A DNA stretch of 64,000 bases. Source: Flexivirga aerilata (GTDB lineage: Bacteria > Actinomycetota > Actinomycetes > Actinomycetales > Dermatophilaceae). The notes beneath the pieces are model-generated. The model did no database searches and was not told the DNA's origin. It worked only from the letters and a program-made list of their open reading frames with translations. This document shows positions 8,237-15,110 of this stretch, one piece after another. The DNA is taken from the NCBI RefSeq assembly GCF_013002715.1, contig NZ_JABENB010000001.1, forward strand, positions 682,001 to 746,000, given 5' to 3'. The position numbers were made by a program, and so were the translations under genes. The number at the start of each line of letters is the position of its first letter. The first letter of the stretch is position 1.

Positions 8237-9222
8237 CCACCGCACCGGCAACCGAGGAAGCAACACCTCAGCACGACCGAGAGCCTCGACGGTATGACGT
8301 GGCGATCCTCGGCGGTGGAGTCATCGGGTCGGGTTGGGCCGCGCTACTGCTACCCACCGGCAACCGGGTCACCGTGATCACGCTCCGAGCGGATGGCGAC
8401 GACCGCCTGCGCGCCGCCATACGGCAACAGATCGCGGCGAGCCCACGGACCGGCAGTTGCGACAACATGGGCCGGCTGACCATCACCCAGTCCCAGGACG
8501 CGATCGCCGGGGCGGCTGTCGTCATCGAGGCGGTCTCCGAGGACCTGCAGCTGAAGCAGCAGCTGTTCGCCGACGTCGCCGACCGCGCTCGTGCCGACGC
8601 CCTGCTGCTGTCCTCGACCTCGACGCTGCTGCCCGAAGATCTCGGTGCCGCTCTCCCGTCGCCGTCTCGGGTCGTGGTCGCCCACCCGTTCAATCCGGTG
8701 CACACCATCCCCCTTGTCGAGGTGGTGACCGGCGAGACCGCCACTGACGACATCACCTCCCGAGCGCGCGACTTCCTCACCGACGTCGGCCTGGTGCCGG
8801 TCGCACTCGGCAAACCGATCGCCGGCTTCGTGGCCAATCGGTTGCAGACGGCACTGCTGCGAGAGAGCATCCACCTGATCCAGGAGGGCGTGGCCACTGC
8901 CCGCGATATCGACGAGGCGATCACCGAGTCGATCGGTCTGCGGTGGGCGGCGATCGGACCGTTCCTCGCGCTACATCTGGCCGGTGGAACCAACGGGGTG
9001 CGCGGTTGGTTCGACCACATCGGGCGCGGCCTCGGCGCCGGATGGACTCAGCTCGGCAACCCCGAGCTCGACGAGCAGACGATCGAGACGGTGATCAGGC
9101 AGACCGAGACGGGCTATCCGCAGGATCTCGGCGAGCTGACGGCGTACCGCGACGAGCGGCAATTGCGCATCCTGGCCGCCCGCGGCACCGCCACCCAACA
9201 CCACCCGGAGGAGAAGCCATGA
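8233..9222 (+). CDS. 3-hydroxyacyl-CoA dehydrogenase-family reductase (ActVI-ORF1-like)
   Basis: 329 residues. A Rossmann GGGVIGSGW (residues 27-35) follows a ~20-residue polar N-terminal extension. Other family marks are IEAVSEDLQLKQQLF, AHPFNPVHTIPLVEVV and FVANRLQTALLRES of the 3-hydroxyacyl-CoA dehydrogenase family. The tailoring homologue ActVI-ORF1 reduces the C3 keto group stereospecifically before pyran ring closure, which fits the surrounding oxygenase and ActIV-like genes. A catabolic hydroxyacyl-CoA or carnitine-type dehydrogenase is the alternative. Start and stop overlap the neighbours by ATGA, so it lies in a three-gene operon. Confidence 0.8.
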   Translation: MTTAPATEEATPQHDREPRRYDVAILGGGVIGSGWAALLLPTGNRVTVITLRADGDDRLRAAIRQQIAASPRTGSCDNMGRLTITQSQDAIAGAAVVIEAVSEDLQLKQQLFADVADRARADALLLSSTSTLLPEDLGAALPSPSRVVVAHPFNPVHTIPLVEVVTGETATDDITSRARDFLTDVGLVPVALGKPIAGFVANRLQTALLRESIHLIQEGVATARDIDEAITESIGLRWAAIGPFLALHLAGGTNGVRGWFDHIGRGLGAGWTQLGNPELDEQTIETVIRQTETGYPQDLGELTAYRDERQLRILAARGTATQHHPEEKP

Positions 9223-9536
9223 GTGAGCCGACAACCATGATCAATCCGATCCAGGTCGTGGGCGAGTTGGACCGGTTCCGCGAGATCATCGAATTGATCA
9301 GCGACTACATGGCCGACCAGGAGGGTTTCGCCGGGCTGAGGTTCTTCGGGTCGCAACACCACCCGGACCGGTTCTACATGGTGGCGGAGTGGACCTCGCT
9401 CGAGGCGCACCAGACCGCGGCCGACAACCGGCCGGCGGAGGTGCTGTCCTGGTTCGCAGAGTTGAAGGACCTCACTCGCGTCGAGCCCGACTTCTTCGCC
9501 ACCCTGGACGCCCGCGAGCCGCGCTCCACCGCCTGA
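9219..9536 (+). CDS. ABM-domain monooxygenase (antibiotic biosynthesis monooxygenase family)
   Basis: 105-residue dimeric alpha/beta-barrel (ABM) protein: INPIQVVGELDRFREIIELI, then EGFAGLRFFGSQHHPDRFYMVAEW, the typical order of a helix followed by the core strands. ActVA-ORF6, the actinorhodin anthrone oxygenase, belongs to this fold and needs no cofactor, so oxidation of an anthrone to a quinone is plausible. GGAGGAG precedes the ATG, which overlaps the dehydrogenase stop. It is the last gene of the rightward three-gene unit. Confidence 0.75.
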   Translation: MSEPTTMINPIQVVGELDRFREIIELISDYMADQEGFAGLRFFGSQHHPDRFYMVAEWTSLEAHQTAADNRPAEVLSWFAELKDLTRVEPDFFATLDAREPRSTA

Positions 9537-9554
9537 TCGGGATCCCGTCCACGC

Positions 9555-10475
9555 CTACGCCGCGCTGGCCGGCGGGCCGCCGTTGAAGTCGATGAGCTGA
9601 CCGAAGACGCTGCCCAGATCGAGTGGCCCACCCGGTTCCAGGCCCTCCAACTCCGCAACCGCGCGCGCCACGTTGGCGACAAGGCGTTCGGCGTCCAGCC
9701 ATTCGGCAAACGGGTTGGCCTCGACATCACGGGCGAACTGCAACGGGCTCAGTCCGGCGAGGTGACCGGTCTCGGCCAGTCGGGCCACCCAACGGAAATA
9801 GGCCAGATTCGCCTCGATGAGTTCCGGGCCGCCCGGGGCTCCATGGCCGGGCACCACGACCTGCGGTCGCCGAGCCAGCAGGTCGGTCAGCACCTCGATC
9901 GAGCCACTGACCGAACCCATCATCGCGAACGGCGTCACTCCAGACATCACGACATCACCGGCAAAGAGCACGTCCCGCGCGGGCACCCACGCCACGACGT
10001 CACTGCGGGTGTGCGCAGGTGTGCAGGCCTGCAACCGCACGTCGAGCGGGCCGGCTTGCACCGTGAGTTCAGTGGTGAAAGTGACGCTCGGTGCCCGCAC
10101 CCCGACGTCACCCCAGTCGACGTCGGGGAACAACATGGTCAGCCCGAGACCGTTGGCAATGATGTCATCCCTCGTGCTCTCGTGCGCAATCACCGGGACG
10201 GTGCGGGGAAAGAAGACGTTGCCGAACGTGTGGTCGCTGTGGTGATGGGTGTTGACCAACACGTGCAGCCCGCTGGCGGACACCCGGTCTATGGCACGCT
10301 GCAACGCGCGGGTCCGCCGTTCGGTCGCTGCCGTGTCGATGACGACCGCGCCTTCTGGACCGGGTATCACGCCGGCGTTGTTGACACACCAGCCCCCGGG
10401 AGGCTGGACGAACGCATGGACGCCGTCCGCGACCTCCTGCAGGTGTCCGGGTTCGCTGTCGGTCGGTGTGTTCAT
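9555..10475 (-). CDS. Metallo-beta-lactamase-fold cyclase/thioesterase (ActIV-like)
   Basis: 306 residues. Zinc ligands are intact: NTHHHSDHTFGN (HxHxDH), His in CTPAHTRSD, Asp in LFAGDVV and His in VPGHG. Beyond the fold, the text GGWCVNNAGVI, VVIDT, VIAHESTRDDI, DVDWGDV and GVTPFAMMGSVSGS resembles actinorhodin ActIV closely as I recall it; ActIV closes the second ring and releases the polyketide. The open frame continues upstream to 11465, but the ATG at 10475 begins the conserved part and the rest crosses other genes. It is divergent from the SnoaL-like gene. Confidence 0.82.
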   Translation of the reverse strand: MNTPTDSEPGHLQEVADGVHAFVQPPGGWCVNNAGVIPGPEGAVVIDTAATERRTRALQRAIDRVSASGLHVLVNTHHHSDHTFGNVFFPRTVPVIAHESTRDDIIANGLGLTMLFPDVDWGDVGVRAPSVTFTTELTVQAGPLDVRLQACTPAHTRSDVVAWVPARDVLFAGDVVMSGVTPFAMMGSVSGSIEVLTDLLARRPQVVVPGHGAPGGPELIEANLAYFRWVARLAETGHLAGLSPLQFARDVEANPFAEWLDAERLVANVARAVAELEGLEPGGPLDLGSVFGQLIDFNGGPPASAA

Positions 10476-10625
10476 CGCGCTATCCCTCGGCTCGGCAGAC
10501 GTGAGCACATCCTCAATCGACCACCTGGAGGACCTACCGAGACCGAATCGCGCTGCCATCCAGCATGATTCGAGGTTTGCTCCACCTCTCGACGTCACTG
10601 TGTCGACGATGAGAGGAAGGTTGCC

Positions 10626-11072
10626 ATGCCCGATACGACGAGGACGCCTGCCGCAACGAGTGCGGACCGCGCAACACTGCGCGCCGAAGTGGACCACTTC
10701 TATGCGATCCAGTTGCGGCGACTCGACGCGCGCGATGCTCGCGGTTTCGCCGCGACCTTCGCCCAGGACGGATTCCTGCGACACGAGACTCGCGACGAGG
10801 AGGTGGTCGGCGTCGCCGCCATTGCAGACACCATTGAGGAGTCGTTTCGCGGCACCGATGGCTGGGTGGCGCGACATTGGTTCGACAAGCTGCTCATCGA
10901 ACCCATCGACGACGAGACGGTCCACGTTGACTACTACGCACTTGTCAGCCTCACCGATGCCGGCGGCGAAGTCCGGTTCCTGCCGACATGCACCGTGAAG
11001 GACGTCCTCGTCCGCGCGGGCGAGACGTACCTGACCGCGCGAAGGACGATCTACCGGGACACCCCGGGATGA
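10626..11072 (+). CDS. SnoaL/NTF2-like protein
   Basis: 148-residue single-domain NTF2-fold protein: LRAEVDHFYAIQLRRLDARDARGFAATFAQDGFL at the N-terminus, then strands with IADTIEESF, WFDKLLIEPIDDETVHVDYYALV and TYLTARRTIY. This fold includes SnoaL-type polyketide cyclases and the small ActVI-ORFA-like proteins of pyran-quinone pathways, and also ring-hydroxylating dioxygenase beta subunits. AGGAAGG precedes the ATG. It closes the polyketide-like group; the function is inferred from fold and context only. Confidence 0.7.
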   Translation: MPDTTRTPAATSADRATLRAEVDHFYAIQLRRLDARDARGFAATFAQDGFLRHETRDEEVVGVAAIADTIEESFRGTDGWVARHWFDKLLIEPIDDETVHVDYYALVSLTDAGGEVRFLPTCTVKDVLVRAGETYLTARRTIYRDTPG

Positions 11073-11103
11073 TCGTACGTCCGTCAGTGTGCCCGGCCGG
11101 CCA

Positions 11104-11365
11104 TCACGCGATGCGGTCCAGATCATCCACGGTGATCTCGTGCTGCAACGGCTCGCCCGATGCGAGGCGACGGACCTCCTCAACTGCTGCGTCGCCGAGT
11201 CGCCGCACCTCGCTACCCATCGCTCCGGCGATGTGCGGAGTGACAACGACATTCGGCAGCCGGAAGAGCGGACTGTCCGCCGGCAGTGGCTCGGGATCGG
11301 TAACGTCCAGGTAGGAGTCAAGCCGGCCGGTGGTCCGCAGTAGTGCTCGACTTCGAGATCCTCAA
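11104..11365 (-). pseudogene. Remnant of a D-2-hydroxyacid dehydrogenase (C-terminal ~80 codons)
   Basis: Read on the minus strand, this stretch encodes RLDSYLDVTDPEPLPADSPL followed by FRLPNVVVTPHIAGAMG and ends at a stop at 11104. That is the C-terminal NAD-domain text of D-isomer-specific 2-hydroxyacid dehydrogenases, including the catalytic-His region TPHIAG. An in-frame TGA lies just upstream near 11365, and no NAD-binding GxGxxG or N-terminal domain precedes it, so the gene is truncated and presumably dead. Confidence 0.7.
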
Positions 11366-11435
11366 CATGCCGGACCAGGGGATCATCGGCTGGCCGCACG
11401 TCTCCGTCGCGACGCTGCGCAAGAGCTTCGGCTGA
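11343..11435 (+). pseudogene. Short orphan coding tail, possibly another truncated gene
   Basis: Plus-strand frame of 31 codons reading VLDFEILNMPDQGIIGWPHV and ending at TGA 11433-11435. It has the look of a conserved protein C-terminus but no start, domain or upstream body, and it abuts the minus-strand dehydrogenase remnant at about 11343-11365. I cannot assign the parent family. The two facing fragments suggest a deletion or insertion scar. Confidence 0.35.
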
Positions 11436-11526
11436 GCGCGGCCGGCGCGGGAATCTGCCTGCCACGCTTGCTGTTGAGGCGGTCGATCGGCCACCGCGGC
11501 CGCGCCGGAAGTGTTAGGGATGACGC

Positions 11527-12000
11527 ATGCGCCCATATCTCGACAAGGCCGCTCCGGACGTATGGCGCGCCGCCCGCGCCTACTCGGCGTCGGTGCTGAC
11601 GGAGGCGACCGCGCGGGGGCTGGAGCCGGTCGAGACCGAGCTGATCAAGCTGCGCGCGTCGCAGCTCAACGGCTGCGCGTTCTGTCTGGACCTGCATGCG
11701 CGCGAGGCGCGGGCTGCCGGCATACCGCAGCAGCGGCTCGATCTGCTGCCGGCCTGGCGCGAGACGGCGATCTTCACCGAGCGTGAGCGGGCGGTGCTGG
11801 CGATCGCGGAGGCCGCGACGCAGCTGCCGCTGAGCGAGGAAAGTCGCGCCGACCTGGCCGGGGCCCTCGCCGTACTCGGTGACGAGGTGTTCGTCGCCGC
11901 CGAGTGGGTTGCAGTCACGATCAACACGTTCAACCGGGTGTCGATCCTCAGCGAGCACGCGGTGCAGCCGCGCGGTGCCGACGGACGACTCGCCCGATGA
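11527..12000 (+). CDS. AhpD-like carboxymuconolactone decarboxylase-family protein
   Basis: 157 residues with the redox motif NGCAFCLDLHAREAR (CxxC...H) near residue 50 that defines AhpD-like alkylhydroperoxidases within the CMD family, preceded by VETELIKLRASQLN. Members reduce peroxides or act in thiol redox relay; the substrate is unknown. A monocistronic layout is likely, with 61 bp to the next gene. Confidence 0.88.
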   Translation: MRPYLDKAAPDVWRAARAYSASVLTEATARGLEPVETELIKLRASQLNGCAFCLDLHAREARAAGIPQQRLDLLPAWRETAIFTERERAVLAIAEAATQLPLSEESRADLAGALAVLGDEVFVAAEWVAVTINTFNRVSILSEHAVQPRGADGRLAR

Positions 12001-12061
12001 GTTCAGCCCAGCAGTTCAGCTCAAAGTTCAGGTCACAGGTCAGCTCACAAGGAGGAAGCGC

Positions 12062-12424
12062 ATGGCACAGGAACGGTTCGAGGTCCGCAACATCCCGGAG
12101 CAGTCGCGGTATGTCCTGATCGACCACGGCGAGGACGGGTCGGCGCAGGACGAGATCGGTGTCGAGCAGTATGTCGACTTCGACGGCGACGCCAAACCCG
12201 AGCGAATCCTTTACCACACAGCGGTTTCCGAGGATTACGCCGGACAGGGGCTCGCGTCGGTGCTGGTGCAGACGGTCGTCGACGACGTCATCGCCGGCGG
12301 CCGCGAGATCGTCCCCGTCTGCCCGTATGTCGCCAAGTGGCTGCCCAAGCACCCGCAGTATGACGAGCACGTCGTCAAGGTGAAGCCTGCTCACCTCGAT
12401 GCGGTGCGGGAGGCCGCCCGCTGA
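12062..12424 (+). CDS. GNAT N-acetyltransferase, YjdJ type
   Basis: 120 residues. The acetyl-CoA core EDYAGQGLASVLVQTVVDD and the YjdJ-family hallmark CPYVAKWLPKHPQY are clear. These minimal GNAT proteins acetylate unidentified small molecules or proteins. AAGGAGGAAGCGC precedes ATG 12062 and sets the start; the longer frame upstream overlaps the AhpD-like gene. The 60-bp spacer before it contains short GTTCAGCTCA-like direct repeats of no clear meaning. Confidence 0.85.
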   Translation: MAQERFEVRNIPEQSRYVLIDHGEDGSAQDEIGVEQYVDFDGDAKPERILYHTAVSEDYAGQGLASVLVQTVVDDVIAGGREIVPVCPYVAKWLPKHPQYDEHVVKVKPAHLDAVREAAR

Positions 12425-12470
12425 TCCGGATCGACTGCGCGGGGGCTGTGCCGCGGCTACCGTCGAGAGC

Positions 12471-13169
12471 ATGGACATGCTCAGGGGCGAGCAGATCGCC
12501 GCGGCGGAGCTGACCGACTGGCGCAAGCTGGCCCAGGGGCTGCACGCGCGTTACCTGATCGACGGCTTCACTGCCGGCGCGCGATTCGTCACCGCCGTGG
12601 GCGAGGCGGGCGACGAGATCGGGCACCACCCGACCGTGCGGATCGGCGACGGGTATGTCGACCTCGAGCTCGTCACCGACGACGCGATCTACCGCGGCGA
12701 CGACGGCACCGAACTCGTCATCGAATGGGTCACCCAGCAGGATGTCGACCTCGCCCGACGGATCACCGAGATCGCCGCCGAGCACGGGCTGACCGCTGAC
12801 CCGGCAGCTGTCAGCGAGCTCGAAATCGGTGTGGACACAACCGATTCCACAGCTATCGCCCCGATGTGGGCGGCCTTGCTGACGGGTGACCCCGGGGCGC
12901 AGGGGCGAGGCACGCCCGGTGATGAGATCCGCGACCTGACCCGCCGGTTGCCGAACCTGTGGTTCGGCGACTCCGACGGCTCAGCCGCGCAGCGCTTCCA
13001 CGTCGAGGTCTACGTCGCGCCGGAGGTGGTCGAGCAACGGATCGCCGCCGCGGTCGCAGCCGGCGGGAAGGTCGTCGACGACAGCGAGTCACCAGGTTTG
13101 ACCGTGATCGCCGATGCCGAGGGCAACCGGGGCGTCATCTGCGCCGACACGTCGGCGCAGCGCGACTAA
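12471..13169 (+). CDS. Pterin-4a-carbinolamine dehydratase fused to a VOC domain
   Basis: 232 residues. The N-terminal ~95 residues are a PCD domain: LTDWRKLAQGLHARYLIDGF, then the active-site GHHPTVRI, with VEWVTQQDVDLARRI-like helix following. The C-terminal half (from about residue 115) is a vicinal-oxygen-chelate/glyoxalase-like domain: WAALLTGDPG, DLTRRLPNLWF, FHVEVYVAPEVVEQRIAAAV, then VIADAEGNRGVIC. PCD recycles 4a-hydroxy-tetrahydrobiopterin or moonlights as a coactivator; no pterin-dependent hydroxylase is nearby. ATG 12471 is chosen over the frame opening at 12399, which lies inside the upstream gene. Confidence 0.82.
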   Translation: MDMLRGEQIAAAELTDWRKLAQGLHARYLIDGFTAGARFVTAVGEAGDEIGHHPTVRIGDGYVDLELVTDDAIYRGDDGTELVIEWVTQQDVDLARRITEIAAEHGLTADPAAVSELEIGVDTTDSTAIAPMWAALLTGDPGAQGRGTPGDEIRDLTRRLPNLWFGDSDGSAAQRFHVEVYVAPEVVEQRIAAAVAAGGKVVDDSESPGLTVIADAEGNRGVICADTSAQRD

Positions 13170-13182
13170 ATGCTGACCGAGG

Positions 13183-13596
13183 TCAGATCGGCAGTACCTT
13201 GACGTCGGTGCCGTGCAGAAGCGACTCCATATCGGGCAGGTCCGCGGTCACGACGATCTGGGGCTCGGGCAGGCCTGCCGCCGTCGCGGCGACCAGCGCG
13301 TCGACTGTCAGGTCACGCGCCTTCCTCCGTTGCTTGGCGGCGCCGGCGCGCATGGCACCGGCCCGGAAGCCGATGACGTCGCCGACGTCGATGAACCGGA
13401 TTGCATTTGCCACGTGCCGGATTCGGGCGTCGCGTTGCGTCCCGTCACCTACCTCGGCGAGGGTTGCCGTGGAGGCGTAGAGCGTCGAGTCTGTACGCCG
13501 AGCGACCTCCGTCCACGCCTGCATCCGGCGTTCACCGTGTGCAAGCGCGGACAACGCTTCCGCGTCGAGCAGGATCGACTGCGGCCGGACGATCAC
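13183..13596 (-). CDS. PIN-domain toxin (VapC-like)
   Basis: 137-residue PIN-fold ribonuclease with the expected acidic quartet: Asp11 (ILLDAEAL), Glu48 (TLAEVGD), Asp99 (TVDALVAATA) and Asp119 (VTADLPDM). VapC toxins cleave tRNA or rRNA until neutralised. Its start overlaps the stop of the upstream antitoxin gene by ATGA, the usual coupling of type II toxin-antitoxin pairs. Confidence 0.85.
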   Translation of the reverse strand: MIVRPQSILLDAEALSALAHGERRMQAWTEVARRTDSTLYASTATLAEVGDGTQRDARIRHVANAIRFIDVGDVIGFRAGAMRAGAAKQRRKARDLTVDALVAATAAGLPEPQIVVTADLPDMESLLHGTDVKVLPI

Positions 13597-13823
13597 GCAG
13601 TAAGCCGGCTCATGATGGCGGCGACCTCCGCCTCGTCGACGGGACCGTGCTCTGCGGTCATCTCGGCGAGTAGATCGTCCAGCGCGTCACGTTCCAGTTG
13701 GCGTGCAACCGCGTCTGCGACATACGCCGAAAAGCCGCGAGCGCCAACGCGAGAGCGCACGCCTTCGGACGTCTCGGCGGGCATGGTGACGGAGTGCTTC
13801 TCGGCCCCGGCTGGAGTGGACAT
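13593..13823 (-). CDS. Ribbon-helix-helix antitoxin partner
   Basis: 76 residues. The N-terminal strand HSVTMPAETSEGVRSRVGAR and helix FSAYVADAVARQLERD form an RHH DNA-binding fold. The acidic C-terminal tail LLAEMTAEHGPVDEAEVA would wrap the PIN toxin. It is the first gene of the pair and probably autoregulates through the palindrome immediately upstream. Confidence 0.82.
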   Translation of the reverse strand: MSTPAGAEKHSVTMPAETSEGVRSRVGARGFSAYVADAVARQLERDALDDLLAEMTAEHGPVDEAEVAAIMSRLTA

Positions 13824-13831
13824 GAGAATTA

Positions 13832-13848
13832 TCCTACTCGAAGTAGGA
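13832..13848. promoter_or_regulatory. Toxin-antitoxin operator palindrome
   Basis: TCCTACT-CGA-AGTAGGA, a perfect 7-bp inverted repeat 8 bp upstream of the antitoxin ATG. On the minus strand it merges into TAGGATAATT, a good -10 element, so a bound RHH antitoxin would block the promoter. Confidence 0.75.
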
Positions 13849-13917
13849 CAAAGGGCGCGTTATGGCCCGACCGAGGTGGCACATTGCCGCCGCGTGATAG
13901 CGCACCATTGCTCATGC

Positions 13918-14811
13918 TCAGAGACGGTTCACGGAGATGTACGGATCGCCTTGGATCGACGCCGCCCGGACCTTGGCTCTCAGCGCGTCGGTGAAATCGA
14001 ACCGGCCTTCAAGGACCCACGCGAGGTCTGCTCCGTCGAACAGCACGAGCCGGTTCTCCTTCGCCTGTCGGTATCTATCGACTGCAGCCGGTCGGAAGCC
14101 CGCCATCGAGATGAACAGACCGCGCGTGGCGTCGATACGACGTTCGACCTTGTCGGCGAATGCTGCGAGGTCTGTTGCCATTGCGACCTCGTCGCGCCAG
14201 CGAGCTTCGATGAGGTAGGTGAATGAGTCGAGTGTGATCGCTCCATCGATCTGGTCGGTCTCAGTTTTGTATGAGCCGTGGTAGTCGAGCTCAGCCCACC
14301 GGAACAGGGCCGAAAGTAGCTTCTCAAGATCGTAGCCGCGCCGTTGCTTGTCCGCCTGGCGGTGGAGAATCTGGAATGCGTCGTTAAGAGCGGCGAGTTG
14401 CTCCCGCTTCGAGGTTGAGTCGGCCGCTTCGGCTGCCGCGGCCTTCCGCCGTTCCGCACGCGCGAGGTCTGCCGGCGTGACGAGGAGCTGCGCTTGTTGG
14501 GCCAAGCGGCGTAGCTCGGCGATGCTACGTCGGCCAGCGGCCACATCGGGCACGTTCGGATCAGGCTTGTCGAGGTTGGCTAGGGCGGTGACGAGCCTGT
14601 GCTGCACTTTGCGGCCTGAAACCCCGTCACGGTCGAGGTCACCCCAGGTGTTGCGGAAGATCTGGTACTTGGTCAGATCGGAATACCGCTCCGCTCCGTT
14701 TTCGCTGACGCCGCAATTGCGTAGGAGTTGCTTGAGGGAACTCTTGTAGTGCAGCGCCGATCCAGCGACTTGCACGGCAGCTTCAAAGACTGAGAGGGGT
14801 ATCGGCTCCAC
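13918..14811 (-). CDS. Restriction-endonuclease-like protein (PD-(D/E)xK fold, Mrr-like)
   Basis: About 297 residues. The C-terminal part carries the nuclease-like core: GYDLEKLLSALFRWAELDY, then QIDGAITLDS, then YLIEARWRDE, i.e. E...D...ExR, where ExK is usual. This is followed by a helical segment and GLFISMAGFRPAAVDRYRQA, as in restriction-system and COG1787-type proteins. GTG 14811 is chosen because GAGGAG lies 9 nt upstream; an ATG at 14889 in frame would add 26 unconvincing residues. Lower G+C than its neighbours and position beside a TA pair suggest acquisition. No methylase partner is visible. Confidence 0.6.
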   Translation of the reverse strand: MEPIPLSVFEAAVQVAGSALHYKSSLKQLLRNCGVSENGAERYSDLTKYQIFRNTWGDLDRDGVSGRKVQHRLVTALANLDKPDPNVPDVAAGRRSIAELRRLAQQAQLLVTPADLARAERRKAAAAEAADSTSKREQLAALNDAFQILHRQADKQRRGYDLEKLLSALFRWAELDYHGSYKTETDQIDGAITLDSFTYLIEARWRDEVAMATDLAAFADKVERRIDATRGLFISMAGFRPAAVDRYRQAKENRLVLFDGADLAWVLEGRFDFTDALRAKVRAASIQGDPYISVNRL

Positions 14812-15110
14812 CGACCCATTCTCCTCGAAGCGACCCCGATGTGGACAGCGCGAGCGTTGCTTTTGGCCGGCTGCGCCCCGGCCGTACATCTAGCCAAGGA
14901 GACTTGCGTCTATCCGCCGCCAGTGACACTTCTACGCAGTAGATCGTCATTGCACCGGGTCAAAACCGTTGCTCAGCGCGCGGGGCAGGGACGGTCTCAG
15001 GAAACTCGCCATGCGACTCTCAAAATCTCACCGTACTCACGAGTAAGTCTCATCGTGTCGCATGAGCAATGCGAAGGTCGCATCTCTGCTCCCCCAGACA
15101 GCGCGTCCAG
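14812..15110. other. Gene-free stretch of about 300 bp
   Basis: Lower in G+C than its surroundings and without a convincing reading frame or RNA gene. It holds the promoter region for the leftward nuclease-like gene and the 3' flank of the leftward ATPase gene. I see no hairpin terminator or att-like repeat in it. Confidence 0.5.

Noticed and set aside
1..11072. Recent horizontal transfer of the polyketide-like group judged by composition
   Set aside because: The GNCATAC motif and codon habits of the rest of the window are also present through most of this region (to about 8.4 kb), so base composition alone does not support a recent arrival.
10476..11465. 330-codon upstream extension of the MBL-fold gene frame
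   Set aside because: It runs antisense through the SnoaL-like gene and lacks family similarity; the conserved start is at 10475.
14812..15110. tRNA or small-RNA gene in the gene-free stretch
   Set aside because: No cloverleaf-like arms or conserved TPsiC sequence were found by eye.
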